Positions 8,973-17,998 are shown, counted from the first letter of the stretch. The stretch: 64,000 nt of DNA from RHKX01 sp963743875 (GCA_963743875.1 CAVURM010000005.1:434001-498000), one strand, 5' to 3'. The notes: generated by a model not told the origin, from the sequence alone. Translations and numbers: made by a program.

Positions 8973-10303
8973 GCTCCGACCCCGATCGGCGACATCATCG
9001 CCGGCTCGGCGTCGAGCGGTGCGGGGGCGGTCTCGCGGGCCCGGCTGATCACCTCTTCGAACTCGCCGCGCCAGCGCTTGACCATCGAGGCGACGGGCAT
9101 CGCCATCGCGTCGCCGAGGACGCAGAGGCAGTGGCCGATGATGTTCTCCTGGACCGATTCGATGATGTCGAGGTCCATCGGCGTGGCCTCGCCGGCGACG
9201 ACGCGCTCGAGCATCTTCACGGTCCAGTTCGTTCCCTCGCGGCAGGGGGTGCACTTGCCGCACGACTCGTGCTGGTAGAAGCGGGCGGTGCGCAGCGCCA
9301 TGTGGGGAATGGAGACGGTGTCGTCGGCGACGATGATGGCGCCCGAGCCGAGCATCGAGCCGGCCCCGGCGAGGGCCTCGAAGGAGTAGGGGAGGTCGAG
9401 CTCCTCGGGGCCGAGGACCGGGGCGGAGGAGCCACCGGGGTACCAGGCCTTGACCTCACGACCGTCGAGCGGTCCCCCGGCGAGGCCGTAGATGATCTCG
9501 CGGCTGGGAATCCCGAGCTCGATCTCGTAGTTGCCCGGTCGCTGCACGCAGCCCGAGACGGAGACGACCTTGGTCCCGGTGGACTGCTCGGTGCCGAAGC
9601 TCTTGAACCAGTCGGCGCCGTTGTTGACGACGTTCGGAAGGTTCATCAGGGTCTCGACGTTGTTGATCAGCGTCGGGCCGCCATAGAGGCCCTGGATCGC
9701 GGGAAAGGGGGGCTTCAGCCGCGGGTTGCCGCGCTTGCCCTCGAGCGAGTCGAGCAGCGCGGTCTCCTCGCCGCAGATGTAGGCGCCGGCGCCGCGGTGG
9801 ACGACGACGCTGACGTCGATCCCGGTCCCGAGGATGTCGTCGCCGAGGTAGCCGGCCGCGTAGGCCTCGGCGACGGCGACGTCGAGGCGGTCGGCGACCT
9901 CGGCGTACTCGCCGCGAATGAAGATGAAGCTGCGGGTCGCGCCGGCGGCCATCGCTCCGATCGCGACTCCCTCGACGAGGCCGTGCGGGTTCTTGAACAT
10001 CAGCTCGCGGTCCTTGAAGGTGCCCGGCTCGGACTCGTCGGCGTTGCAGCACAGGTACTTGTCCATGTCGCCCTGCGGCAGGAAGCTCGCCTTCTTGCCC
10101 ATCGAGAAGCCCGCGCCTCCGCGACCGCGCAGCCCGGATTCCTCGAACTGACTGACCAGATCGCCCGGCTCGATGTCCTTGAACGCCCGCTTCAGAGCTG
10201 TGTAGCCGCCGAGCCGCTCGTAGGTCTCGATCTCGTGCAGCCCGGGCTCGTCGATATGCCGGAACAGGACTCTCGTCTCGAGGGTCTCAGGCACGGTGTT
10301 CAC
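8969..10303 (-). CDS. nuoF: NADH-quinone oxidoreductase subunit F
   Basis: A complete 444-residue NADH-oxidising subunit. FMN/NADH site: LRGRGGAGFSMGKK and GAGAYICGEETALLDSLEG. The SLBB region follows, then the 4Fe-4S (N3) ligands ESCGKCTPCREGT with the distant Cys in HCLCVLGD. It accepts hydride from NADH and passes electrons to NuoE/NuoG. GTG start at 10303. It is separated from nuoE by an unrelated 324-codon AbiEi/DUF559 gene on the same strand, with 59 bases between that gene and nuoF. Confidence 0.97.
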   Translation of the reverse strand: MNTVPETLETRVLFRHIDEPGLHEIETYERLGGYTALKRAFKDIEPGDLVSQFEESGLRGRGGAGFSMGKKASFLPQGDMDKYLCCNADESEPGTFKDRELMFKNPHGLVEGVAIGAMAAGATRSFIFIRGEYAEVADRLDVAVAEAYAAGYLGDDILGTGIDVSVVVHRGAGAYICGEETALLDSLEGKRGNPRLKPPFPAIQGLYGGPTLINNVETLMNLPNVVNNGADWFKSFGTEQSTGTKVVSVSGCVQRPGNYEIELGIPSREIIYGLAGGPLDGREVKAWYPGGSSAPVLGPEELDLPYSFEALAGAGSMLGSGAIIVADDTVSIPHMALRTARFYQHESCGKCTPCREGTNWTVKMLERVVAGEATPMDLDIIESVQENIIGHCLCVLGDAMAMPVASMVKRWRGEFEEVISRARETAPAPLDAEPAMMSPIGVGA

Positions 10304-10362
10304 CCAGGCGCAGCACTGCGCGAAACCTACCGGAACCGGCTCTCGGTCCTACTTGGTGCGAA

Positions 10363-11337
10363 TCAGTGCAAGGCCGCTCCGGCGTTGACGAACCGCGCCT
10401 CGATGTCGCCGGCCAGCCCGTCACGATCCCGCATCAATCGTCGTCGCGTCACCCGCAGGGTGTGAATGTCGAGTCGCATGAGCGTCGCGTTACGTTCACG
10501 GTCCCGCTCGGCGGCGCTCCAGTGCGCATGGAATTCCCGGCTGTCGAGCTCGACTACCAGCTTCGCCTGCGGCCACCAGAAGTCGACCAGCAGGCCACCG
10601 ACGAGCACGTTGCAGAGAGGGTCGGGAAAGCCCCGCTCGGCGACGAACTCCTGGAAGAGGCGCTCGATGCCCTCGTTCGCCCGGCCGACCGGAATGTACA
10701 CATCCAGCAGCCGGTCAAGCACCGCAAGCCCACGCCTTCCAGGATTGCGTTCCATGCAGTCGCGGAGTGCCCGGAGGTCGAGGCGCTCCCGTCGCTCGGC
10801 CGCCTCGGCGATCGCCTTGAGCCGGTCGAACGGCTCGGTCTCGGCCAGGTCCAGGAGCGTGCGGGGGAGGCTGGTGAGGGGAAGGCCGTCGATGCGGACG
10901 AGGTCGGCGGGATCGAGCCTCCGGACCCGATGGATGACGACGCCCTCCAGCCTCCGGGATCCGCGCCGGGGAACCGTGACTTGGACGGCGCCCCGCTCCC
11001 GCGTCAGCTCCTGCGCGGCCGCGGAGCTGAGATGGCTGAGGACGGGTTCGGGCCGGGTGGCCAGCAGCGCCGCGTACCAGCGGCCGCGTTGGTTCAGCGG
11101 TTGGGAGCCAACGGCGTAGACCGATGGATGGATGGGGCGGAAGCGGCCCGTGTCAAGCCGATGCTGAATGGCATTACGGCTCAGCCCGAGTTCGAGTAGC
11201 TGATCGCGTGCAACGACGCCGTGCTGGCGGCCGGCGAGAGCTGCGAGCCGACGCTCCACCTCACCGTGCCGCCTCTTCTCTGGACGTGGGTCTTTCTGAA
11301 CTCCTCCAGCGCGCTTGTAGCGACCCACGTCTGCCAT
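10363..11337 (-). CDS. AbiEi-type winged-helix / DUF559 nuclease-like protein, inserted in the nuo operon
   Basis: A 324-residue protein. Residues about 25-75 match the AbiEi antitoxin N-terminal region (LAGRQHGVVARDQLLELGLSRNAIQHRLDTGRFRPIHPSVYAVG). A middle domain contains VIHRVRRLDPADLVRIDGLPLTSLPRTLLDLA. The C-terminus is a DUF559 fold related to very-short-patch-repair and restriction nucleases, with LVVELDSREFH and RRLMRD. These proteins often occur in several copies in actinobacteria; their function is not settled and could be DNA binding or cleavage. Here it sits between nuoE (83 bases) and nuoF (59 bases) on the same strand, so it is probably co-transcribed with complex I genes. A paralogue lies at 43456-44367. 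Confidence 0.85.
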   Translation of the reverse strand: MADVGRYKRAGGVQKDPRPEKRRHGEVERRLAALAGRQHGVVARDQLLELGLSRNAIQHRLDTGRFRPIHPSVYAVGSQPLNQRGRWYAALLATRPEPVLSHLSSAAAQELTRERGAVQVTVPRRGSRRLEGVVIHRVRRLDPADLVRIDGLPLTSLPRTLLDLAETEPFDRLKAIAEAAERRERLDLRALRDCMERNPGRRGLAVLDRLLDVYIPVGRANEGIERLFQEFVAERGFPDPLCNVLVGGLLVDFWWPQAKLVVELDSREFHAHWSAAERDRERNATLMRLDIHTLRVTRRRLMRDRDGLAGDIEARFVNAGAALH

Positions 11338-11420
11338 TCCCCAAGGCTGAACGGGAAACCGTCACGGGTGGGGAACCGAATGCGCCAAGTGGCGCATGAA
11401 GGTGGGCCTATTCAGCTCGG

Positions 11421-12209
11421 TCAGCCGGCCACGCGGGGATCGGGCGCCCGGTCCGGGCCGCCGGCGAGGGGGCGGGTTGCCATCTGGCGATCGGGCAGAA
11501 CCTCGGCACCGGAGCGGAGCGCCTCGATGGCGGTGAGGGCGTCGCCGGCGTCGAGGGGGCCGTAGTAGCGCTCGTCGATCGAGGCCATCGGGGCGAGGTC
11601 GCAGGCGCCGAGGCACTCGAAGCCGCTGACGTAGACGTCGCCGTCGGGGGAGACGGCGCCCCCGTGACCGGCCTCGTGGGCGTCGACGCCGGTCGCCTCG
11701 CAGAAGGAATCGAGCAGCTCGTCGCCGCCGCGCATCCAGCAGGAGATGTTGGTGCACACCAGGACCCGGTGGCGGCCGGCGGGCTCGAGGTGGAAGAGGT
11801 CGTAGAAGCTGGCCACGGACTCGAGGTAGGCCGCGGTGACGCCCATCACCGAGGCGCCCTGGCGGATTCCCTCCGGCGAGCACCAGCCGTAGCGGCGCTG
11901 GATCGCGAACAGCGTCGGGATGGAGGCCGAGCGCGTCTGCGGGTAGCGCGACATGATCTCCTCGATCTCGGCCCGCAGGTCGTCGGGGACCCCGACCTCG
12001 TGGGCCTCAGGGATCTGGACCGCGTCGGTGGCGGCCACTCCGGGATGCGCCATGGCCTCGGCCGCGCCGGCGCCCGCCTCGCGATCGCCGGCGAACTCGC
12101 TGCTCTCTCCGATCGGGGAGCCGGAGTCGGGAACCGGCGGCTCGCCGCTCTCGCCCGGCGCCTGCTCGCGCTCCTCGGCGTCGGAGGGATGCCCCTCGCC
12201 GCCGCTCAC
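11421..12209 (-). CDS. nuoE: NADH-quinone oxidoreductase subunit E with long N-terminal extension
   Basis: GTG at 12209 overlaps the nuoD stop (GTGA). Residues about 95-260 are the thioredoxin-like 2Fe-2S subunit: SRYPQTRSASIPTLFAIQRRYGW, VASFYDLFHLEPAGRH, then cluster ligands CTNISCW and GFECLGACDLAP. It forms the NADH dehydrogenase module with NuoF. The product is about 262 residues against roughly 160-240 usually; the first 80 or so residues are acidic, low-complexity and Glu/Ala/Pro rich, with no known domain. The start is fixed by the overlap rather than by homology, so a start further in cannot be excluded. Confidence 0.93.
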   Translation of the reverse strand: MSGGEGHPSDAEEREQAPGESGEPPVPDSGSPIGESSEFAGDREAGAGAAEAMAHPGVAATDAVQIPEAHEVGVPDDLRAEIEEIMSRYPQTRSASIPTLFAIQRRYGWCSPEGIRQGASVMGVTAAYLESVASFYDLFHLEPAGRHRVLVCTNISCWMRGGDELLDSFCEATGVDAHEAGHGGAVSPDGDVYVSGFECLGACDLAPMASIDERYYGPLDAGDALTAIEALRSGAEVLPDRQMATRPLAGGPDRAPDPRVAG

Positions 12210-13504
12210 CGGTCGATTCCCCCGAGGATCGGGTCGAGCATCGCGAGGTTGGCGATCAGATCGGCGACGTAGCCGTCGACGCACATCTCCTTCAGCGACT
12301 GCAGATTGACGAACGAGGGCTCGCGGAAGTGGACCCGGGCGGGCTTGGCCGAGCCGTCGGCGACGAGGAAGCAGCCGAGCTCGCCGCGGGGGGACTCGAC
12401 CGGGAAGTAGACCTCGCCGGGCGGCACACGAAAGCCCTCGGTGACCAGCTTGAAGTGATGGATGAGCGCCTCCATCGACGTCCCGAGCTCGTGCCGCGGC
12501 GGCAGCACCACCTTGCGGTCGTCGGCGACCCAGGGTCCCTCGGGCAGGCCGTCGATCGCCTGCTCGATGATCCGCACCGACTCGCGCATCTCGTTCAGGC
12601 GGACCCGGTAGCGGTCGTAGTTGTCGCCGATCGTTCCGATCGGAATCTGAAAGTCGAAGTCCCTGTAGGGGAGGGCGTGCTCGACCTTGCGCAGGTCCCA
12701 GGGCTCGCCGGCGGCGCGCAGCAGCGGCCCGGTGACGCCCATCTCCAGCATCCGCTCGCGAGAGACGACGCCGACGTTCTTGGTCCGCTGCAGGAAGATC
12801 TCGTTCCGATCCAGCAGCGCCGCGTACTCGTCGATCCGCCCCGGCATCAGCGCGCAGAACTCCTTGACCTTGCGCGCGAAGCCGACCGGGATGTCCTCGA
12901 TCACGCCGCCGACCTGGAAGTAACGCGTGTGCATGCGCTGGCCGGCCGACATCTCGAACAGGTCGAGGATCGTGTCGCGCTCGCGGAAGCAGTACCAGAA
13001 CATCGAGATCGCGCCGAGGTCCAGCGCCGTCGTCCCGAGCCCGACCAGGTGGGAGTGGATCCGGTTCAGCTCCATGTGCAGGATCCGCAGGTACTGGGCC
13101 CGCGGCGGGATCTCCAACTCCAGCAGCTTCTCGGTCGCGCCGCAGAAGGCCTGCATGTTGAAGAAGTAGGAGAGGTAATCCATCCGTTCGACGAAAGGGA
13201 TCACCTTCCAATAGCTCTTCTGCTCGCAGGACTTCTCGATCCCGGTGTGGACGTAGCCCATCACCGGCTTCAGATCCCGGACGACCTCGCCCTCGAGGCT
13301 GACGAGCAGCCGCAGCACGCCGTGGGTGGCGGGGTGGTGCGGCCCCATGTTGATCGTGAACAGCTCCTCCTCGCGCTCCAGCGAGGTGCGCTCGATCGGT
13401 GAGGTGCCGATCACCTGGGCCTCGGTCCGCCCGATCGCGTCGCGACCCATCTGCTCCGGTGTCCGGGTGGTGTCGGCGTACTGGGGTGTCTTAAGCGGGT
13501 TCAT
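12206..13504 (-). CDS. nuoD: NADH-quinone oxidoreductase subunit D
   Basis: A 432-residue, 49-kDa-type subunit, intact. Signature blocks: FTINMGPHHPATHGVLRLL, VMGYVHTGIEKSCEQKSYWKVIPFVERMDYLSYF, LGTTALDLGAISMFWYCFRERD and GELGCFLVADGSAKPARVHFREPSFVNLQSL. The His of HPATHGV and the downstream Tyr are part of the quinone-binding pocket shared with NuoB. ATG start at 13504, 11 bases after nuoC. The N-terminal 45 residues are a variable lead. Its stop is translationally coupled to nuoE. Confidence 0.97.
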   Translation of the reverse strand: MNPLKTPQYADTTRTPEQMGRDAIGRTEAQVIGTSPIERTSLEREEELFTINMGPHHPATHGVLRLLVSLEGEVVRDLKPVMGYVHTGIEKSCEQKSYWKVIPFVERMDYLSYFFNMQAFCGATEKLLELEIPPRAQYLRILHMELNRIHSHLVGLGTTALDLGAISMFWYCFRERDTILDLFEMSAGQRMHTRYFQVGGVIEDIPVGFARKVKEFCALMPGRIDEYAALLDRNEIFLQRTKNVGVVSRERMLEMGVTGPLLRAAGEPWDLRKVEHALPYRDFDFQIPIGTIGDNYDRYRVRLNEMRESVRIIEQAIDGLPEGPWVADDRKVVLPPRHELGTSMEALIHHFKLVTEGFRVPPGEVYFPVESPRGELGCFLVADGSAKPARVHFREPSFVNLQSLKEMCVDGYVADLIANLAMLDPILGGIDR

Positions 13505-13515
13505 GGTCGGCGCGT

Positions 13516-14046
13516 CTACTTGGTCCAGCCGGGGATCGAGTCCTCGGTGTTGGTGAAGATCACGGGATCGCCGCCGACCGGGAAGTCGCGACGCTGGGGC
13601 CAGCCGACGTAGTCCTCGGGCATCAGAATGCGGCGCAGATCGGGGTGGCCGCGGAACAGGATCCCGAAGAAGTCGTGGACCTCGCGCTCCTGGAACTCGG
13701 CGGTGGGGAAGATGTCGACTACAGAATCGAGCTCGGGGAGCGCATCGGGGCCGGGGTCCGCCAACAGCGCCTTGACCCGCAGTCGCTCGACCCGCGGCAT
13801 GTTCAGCATCTCGTAGTGGACCGCGAACCGCGGCTCGGCCGGCAGGTAGTCGGCACCGTGGAGGCTGGCGAGGAACCGGTACTCGTGGCCCGCGGCGTCC
13901 TTGAGGTAGCCGAGGACCTCGCGGACCTGCCCGGGGTCGATCATCAGCGCCGCCTGGCTGTGTTCGAAGGACGTGCCGACGACGGCGCCCTCGTGGCGAT
14001 CGTTGATCTCGTGAGCGATCAGCTCCAGGCCGGGTGCGTCAGGCAT
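13516..14046 (-). CDS. nuoC: NADH-quinone oxidoreductase subunit C
   Basis: A 176-residue, 30-kDa-type peripheral subunit. Visible family blocks are FRFLASLHGADY, FAVHYEMLNM, VVDIFPTAEFQEREVHDFFGILFRGHPDLRRILMPEDYVGWPQRRDFPVGG, the last being the strongly conserved C-terminal signature. NuoC and NuoD are separate proteins here, unlike the E. coli NuoCD fusion. ATG at 14046 overlaps the 3' end of nuoB by eight bases, which implies translational coupling. Confidence 0.96.
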   Translation of the reverse strand: MPDAPGLELIAHEINDRHEGAVVGTSFEHSQAALMIDPGQVREVLGYLKDAAGHEYRFLASLHGADYLPAEPRFAVHYEMLNMPRVERLRVKALLADPGPDALPELDSVVDIFPTAEFQEREVHDFFGILFRGHPDLRRILMPEDYVGWPQRRDFPVGGDPVIFTNTEDSIPGWTK

Positions 14047-14900
14047 CGGGCCCCCACGCGGTGGGTTCGCGCTCCGCGGCTGCTTGATCTCCCTCGTCGG
14101 CCGCCTCCTCGAAGGCGTCGTGGGCCTCGTGGCCGGTCATCTCGGGATGGTCGACCGGGGCGTTCAGCTCAGCCTCGGTCGGCGCCGGTCCGTGACCCAG
14201 AACGATGCCGTCGGCGGGGCTCGTTCCGGTCTGCGAAAGGGGGAGGGCGCCGGCCTTCCAGGGTCGCTCGTCCTCCTCGGTGCCGTGGGCTGCGTAGCGG
14301 TCGCGCCAGCCCAGGTCCGGGTCGCCGAAGATCTTCCGCTGCAGCTTCAAGATCCCATAGATCAGCGCCTCCGGCCGCGGTGGGCAGCCGGGGATGTGGA
14401 TGTCGACGGGGAGGAACTTGTCGGCGCCCTGGACGACCGCGTAGTTGGCGAACATGCCTCCCGAGGACGAGCAGGCCCCCATCGACAGAACCCACTTCGG
14501 CTCCAGCATCTGGTCGTAGATGCGGCGGATGACCGGGACCATCTTGATCGACACCCTGCCGGAGAGGATCAGCATGTCCGCCTGCCGCGGAGACGCCCGG
14601 AACACCTCGGAGCCGAATCGCGAGCTGTCATAGCGGGCGGAGACCATCGACATCATCTCGATCGCGCAACAGGCGAGACCGAAGGTGGCGGGGAAGAGCG
14701 AGTTGCCGCGAGCCCAGTTCTGCGCGCGCTCCAACGTCGTCGTCAGCACGCGTGACTCGACGTACTCGTCGAGATCCGGCCCCTCGAGGTCGCCGCGCAG
14801 CATGTCGCGAGCCTTCATCTGGCGGACGCGCAGATCCTCCGGGCGTCTTGGGCTGATCGAGCGGGCTGAGGCCGCGGAGCTTGGTTCGTTCGATGTCCAC
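14039..14900 (-). CDS. nuoB: NADH-quinone oxidoreductase subunit B (one frameshift near its 5' end)
   Basis: It carries cluster N2 and faces the quinone site. The adjacent cysteines in FGLACCAIEMM, GRVSIKMVPVIRRIYDQM, SMGACSSSGGMF and PGCPPRPEALIYGILKLQRKI are intact. A frame opening at ATG 14818 is continuous, but the upstream bases also encode family-like peptide: GTG at 14900 begins DIERTKLRGLSPLDQPKTPG, and after dropping one G near 14840 continues EDLRVRQMKARDMLRGDL. I therefore place the start at 14900, 12 bases after nuoA, with one probable sequencing indel. The C-terminus has about 60 extra residues, acidic and Glu/Ala rich, beyond the catalytic core. Confidence 0.9.
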
Positions 14901-14912
14901 GAGCCGTCCCGC

Positions 14913-15272
14913 CTAGCGCCAGTTCAGCGCGCCGCGCCGCCAGACGTAGACGAAGCCGACCATCAGCACGAACACGAACGTGAGGATCTCGACCAGCACG
15001 AAGACGCTGTTGGAGACGTTGAGCAGGACCCCGACCGGATAGAGGAAGACGACCTCGATATCGAACAGGATGAAGAGCATCGCAACCATGTAGAAGCTGA
15101 TCCCGAAGCGAAAGGTCTTCGTGACCTCGGTCGGCAGGCCGCACTCGTACGGCTCGCTCTTGACGCGGTTCGGCTTGTTCGGTCCGAGGACGTGGTTGAG
15201 CGCCGTGAAAGCGCCGCCGACGATGACGCCGAGCGAGACGAACACGATTACCGGGAGGTAGCTCTGAAGCAC
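14913..15272 (-). CDS. nuoA: NADH-quinone oxidoreductase subunit A
   Basis: A 119-residue membrane subunit with three hydrophobic segments. The conserved loop SEPYECGLP and the FRFGISFYMVAMLFILFDIEVVFLYP block identify it; the loop Cys and the acidic residues of the second helix are typical of the quinone-gate region. The GTG start at 15272 is preceded by AAAGGA at good spacing. It is the first gene of the minus-strand nuo operon, so the operon promoter should lie in the 110 bases between here and the plus-strand gene at 15386. Confidence 0.96.
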   Translation of the reverse strand: MLQSYLPVIVFVSLGVIVGGAFTALNHVLGPNKPNRVKSEPYECGLPTEVTKTFRFGISFYMVAMLFILFDIEVVFLYPVGVLLNVSNSVFVLVEILTFVFVLMVGFVYVWRRGALNWR

Positions 15273-15385
15273 TCTGATCCTTTGGGCTCGCTGCGTGGAC
15301 CTACGTTTCGAGGCTCAAAATCTATACCCACCGGCCCCCGGCCATCATGGCGGCGTCCGACCCCCTGCTAATAAGGGGCACCGCA

Positions 15386-15820
15386 ATGCTCACGATCCAT
15401 CTGATCACGGGAATCACCGTTCTCCTCGCCAACCTCGCGGCCGGCGTCTGGGGTGGGGCCTCCTGGTACCTGCGCAGGCCCTCCGTCGGCTTCTGGTACC
15501 TGCTCCGGTTCGCCCAGGTCTCGGTCGTCGTCCAGGTCGGTCTTGGGGGGCTGCTGGTGCTCGAGGGCCGCGAGGCGCCCGACGGTCTCCACTACCTGTA
15601 CGGCGTTCTCCCGATCGTCGTTGCGCTGCTCGGCGAAGGTGCCCGGGTCGTCGCCTCCGATCACGAGCTCGAGGGCCTGGACTTCGATTCGCTCCCCCGC
15701 GAGCGCCAGCGAGCCGTGGCCGCCGCGATCTCCCGTCGGGAGACGGGGATCATGGCCGTCTCCGCCCTGGTCATCTTCGGCCTGGCATTGCGGGCGGCAT
15801 TTACATCACCATTGAGCTGA
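15386..15820 (+). CDS. Putative four-helix integral membrane protein, function unknown
   Basis: About 144 residues with roughly four hydrophobic segments: LITGITVLLANLAAGVWGG, LLRFAQVSVVVQVGLGGLLVL, LYGVLPIVVALLGEGA and GIMAVSALVIFGLALRAA, with a charged cytosolic loop between the last two. I start it at ATG 15386 because AAGGGG lies nine bases upstream; the earlier ATG at 15347 lacks one. The stop overlaps the next ATG as TGATG, so it is coupled to the KdpD-type kinase. I do not recognise a named family. The last residues (FTSPLS) may be altered by an indel. Confidence 0.6.
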   Translation: MLTIHLITGITVLLANLAAGVWGGASWYLRRPSVGFWYLLRFAQVSVVVQVGLGGLLVLEGREAPDGLHYLYGVLPIVVALLGEGARVVASDHELEGLDFDSLPRERQRAVAAAISRRETGIMAVSALVIFGLALRAAFTSPLS

Positions 15821-17253
15821 TGCAGCGGCTCAATCTGACCGGCACTAGGCCGCGGACCGCCACGGGGGTTGTCGCCTCGTTCCTCGCGGTCGGGGTCACG
15901 ACGGCCCTGATCTACCCGCTCCGGGAGGTCGTTCCGGCCGTCTCGACCGGGGTCACCTACCTGGTCGCGGTGCTCCTGATCTCGACGATCTGGGGATTCC
16001 GGTTGGGCCTGCTCACCGCTCTGCTGTCGGCTCTCTGCTTCAACTTCTTCCACATCCCGCCGACCGGCCGGCTGTCGATCGAGGAGGGTGAGAACTGGGT
16101 CGCGCTCGCGGTCTTCTTCGTCGCCGCGGCGCTGGCCAGCTCGGTCGCTGAGCTGGCCCGGGTCCGGGCCGAGGACGCGGATCTCCGCCGCCGGGAGGCG
16201 AGCCTCTCGGCCGAGATGGCACGGCTGCTCCTCGCCGGCGTCGCGCCCGAGCGGGCGCTCGCCGACGTCTCCGATCGCCTTGCCGATGCGATGGGGCTGA
16301 GCTGGGCAACGGTCACCTTCGGGTCCGCCGACCCGAGGCCGGAGGCACTGGCGATCCCGCTGGGAGGCGATGACGAGCCGGTTGCGACACTCCTGGTTCC
16401 GGACTCGGTCGATTCCGGAACGCGCGAGCAGCTGGAGGAACGCGTCGCACCGGCATTGGCGACCCTGCTGGCGGCTGCGGTCGAGCGCCGGCGCCTCGGC
16501 GCGGAGGCGGTCGAGGCCCAGGCGCTGCGCCGCAGCGACGAGCTCAAGACCGCGTTGCTGCGATCCGTCTCCCATGACCTCCGCAGCCCGCTGACAGCGA
16601 TCGTCGCCGCCGGTGACGCGCTGGGCTCAGCGGCGATAACGCCGGAGGAGCGAGCCGAGCTCGCGCAGGTCGTTCAGGTCGAATCCGCCCGGCTGTCCCG
16701 CCTCGTCGACCAGCTCCTCGATCTCTCGCGGCTGGAGGCGGGTGCCGCCGAGCCGCGCCGGGAGTGGTCCTCGCTCGAGGAGATCGTCCGAGCCGCCGCC
16801 GATCAGGTCGACGGCAGGGCGACTTCGAGCTCGTCGTTCGAGCCCGGGCTGCCGCTCGTCAACGCCGACGGGGCGCAGCTCGAGCGAGCATTCGTGAACG
16901 TGCTCGAGAACGCCGTCGGCCACTCCGGCGGAGCCGCGGTCGCCGTTCACGCGCGGACGGTCGGCTCGCGGCTCGTGCTCCGCGTCGTCGATCGGGGCAG
17001 GGTGTTCCGCAGGCGGACCTCGAGCGGATCTTCGAGCCCTTCTACCGGGGGGCCGCCGCGCGCGGCGTCCGGGCGCAGCGGCTCCGGCCTCGGGCTGGCG
17101 ATCGCCCGCGGGTTCGTCGTCGCCAACGGCGGCACGATCAGGGCCGAGTCGCTGCCCAGCCAGGGGACGGCGATCGTGATCGAGCTGCCGGTCGAGGCCC
17201 AGCCGGCCGGCGCCGTCGCATCCGAGCCCGAGCCGATCGAGGCGGACCGATGA
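15820..17253 (+). CDS. KdpD C-terminal-half-type sensor histidine kinase (DUF4118-GAF-HisKA-HATPase)
   Basis: About 478 residues. The first 110 match the four-helix DUF4118 sensor of KdpD (VVPAVSTGVTYLVAVLLISTIWGFRLGLL, FNFFHIPPTGRLSIEEGENWVALAVFF). A GAF-like segment follows, then an H-box (SVSHDLRSPLTAI, phospho-His about residue 252), N-box (FVNVLENAVGHS) and G-box (GSGLGLAIARGF). The KdpD and Usp modules usually found N-terminal are absent; they are encoded separately at 22699. Two compensating frameshifts near 17000 and 17070 displace the peptide GVPQADLERIFEPFYRG into another frame, most likely sequence errors. It overlaps kdpE as ATGA and should control kdp in response to potassium. 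Confidence 0.87.
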   Translation: MQRLNLTGTRPRTATGVVASFLAVGVTTALIYPLREVVPAVSTGVTYLVAVLLISTIWGFRLGLLTALLSALCFNFFHIPPTGRLSIEEGENWVALAVFFVAAALASSVAELARVRAEDADLRRREASLSAEMARLLLAGVAPERALADVSDRLADAMGLSWATVTFGSADPRPEALAIPLGGDDEPVATLLVPDSVDSGTREQLEERVAPALATLLAAAVERRRLGAEAVEAQALRRSDELKTALLRSVSHDLRSPLTAIVAAGDALGSAAITPEERAELAQVVQVESARLSRLVDQLLDLSRLEAGAAEPRREWSSLEEIVRAAADQVDGRATSSSSFEPGLPLVNADGAQLERAFVNVLENAVGHSGGAAVAVHARTVGSRLVLRVVDRGRVFRRRTSSGSSSPSTGGPPRAASGRSGSGLGLAIARGFVVANGGTIRAESLPSQGTAIVIELPVEAQPAGAVASEPEPIEADR

Positions 17254-17926
17254 CGCGGCCCGCGAGTCCTCGTCTGCGACGACGAGCCCCAGATCGTCCG
17301 GGCACTCCGGGTCGTCCTTCGCGAGGCCGGATTTCAGTCGTCGTCGCCGCCTCCGACGGGGAGGAGGCGCTCGACCACGCGGCCGTCCAGCCGCCCGACG
17401 CCGCGATCATCGATCTGGTCCTTCCCGACATCGACGGCGTCGAGGTCTACCGGCGCTTGCGCGAGTGGACGGCGATGCCGATCATCGTGCTCTCGGCGGT
17501 CGGCGACGAGGTCGAGAAGGTCCGCGCGCTCGACGCCGGCGCCGACGACTACGTGACGAAGCCCTTCGGCCCGCGCGAGCTGGTCGCGCGCCTGCAGGCG
17601 ACGATGCGCCGCGCCGGCTCCGTCGCCGACGAGCCCGTCCTCGTGGCGGGGGACCTCGAGATCGATCTCGCCGCCCGCTCCGTGCGGCGGGGCGGCGAGG
17701 AGATCCACCTGACCCCGATCGAGTTCGAGCTGATGGCCGCGCTGGCCCGGAACCCGGGCCGGCTGCTCACCCACCGGCGCTGCTGACCGAGGTCTGGGGC
17801 CCCGGCCACGCCGACGAGACCGCGTTGCTGCGAACCCACATCGCCAACCTGCGCCAGAAGATCGACCCCGACGGCTCGGCCGCCCCGATCCGCACCGATC
17901 CCGGCGTGGGCTACCGGTTGGGATAA
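17250..17926 (+). CDS. kdpE: KdpE-type OmpR-family response regulator (three frameshifts)
   Basis: Receiver plus winged-helix DNA-binding domain, about 225 residues when read across frames. After the ATG a one-base shift near 17260 gives VLVCDDEPQIVRALRVVLREAGF. The frame returns near 17335 to VVAASDGEEALDHA, LVLPDIDGVEVYRRLRE (phospho-acceptor Asp in LVLPDID), PIIVLSAV and DDYVTKPFGPRELVARLQA. A third shift near 17778 joins GRLLTHRALLTEVWGPGH to the recognition helix LRTHIANLRQKI. It should bind the kdp promoter region just downstream, where a palindrome at 17999-18016 is a candidate site. The pile-up of indels is most simply read as base-calling error. Confidence 0.85.
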
Positions 17927-17929
17927 CTC

Positions 17930-17964
17930 CGAGGGAATGCTCCGCTGCGCGTCCGCTTCCCTCG
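17930..17964 (+). terminator. Stem-loop after kdpE
   Basis: An 8-base-pair stem (CGAGGGAA / TTCCCTCG) with a 19-base loop begins four bases after the kdpE stop. There is no T-run after it, so it may be a weak or factor-dependent terminator, or an RNA-processing hairpin that separates kdpE from the kdp structural genes. Confidence 0.35.
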
Positions 17965-17998
17965 GCCTGCGCGGTGTTACCGCTCGGCAGGGGCGTCA

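Noticed and set aside
6990..9278. A 762-codon plus-strand open frame opposite nuoG, and similar long antisense frames (5250-6557, 38312-40642, 45338-46930)
   Set aside because: They are composition shadows of real genes in GC-rich DNA. Their peptides are low-complexity Arg/Gly/Ala/Asp/Val strings with no motifs, and the opposite strand holds clear families.
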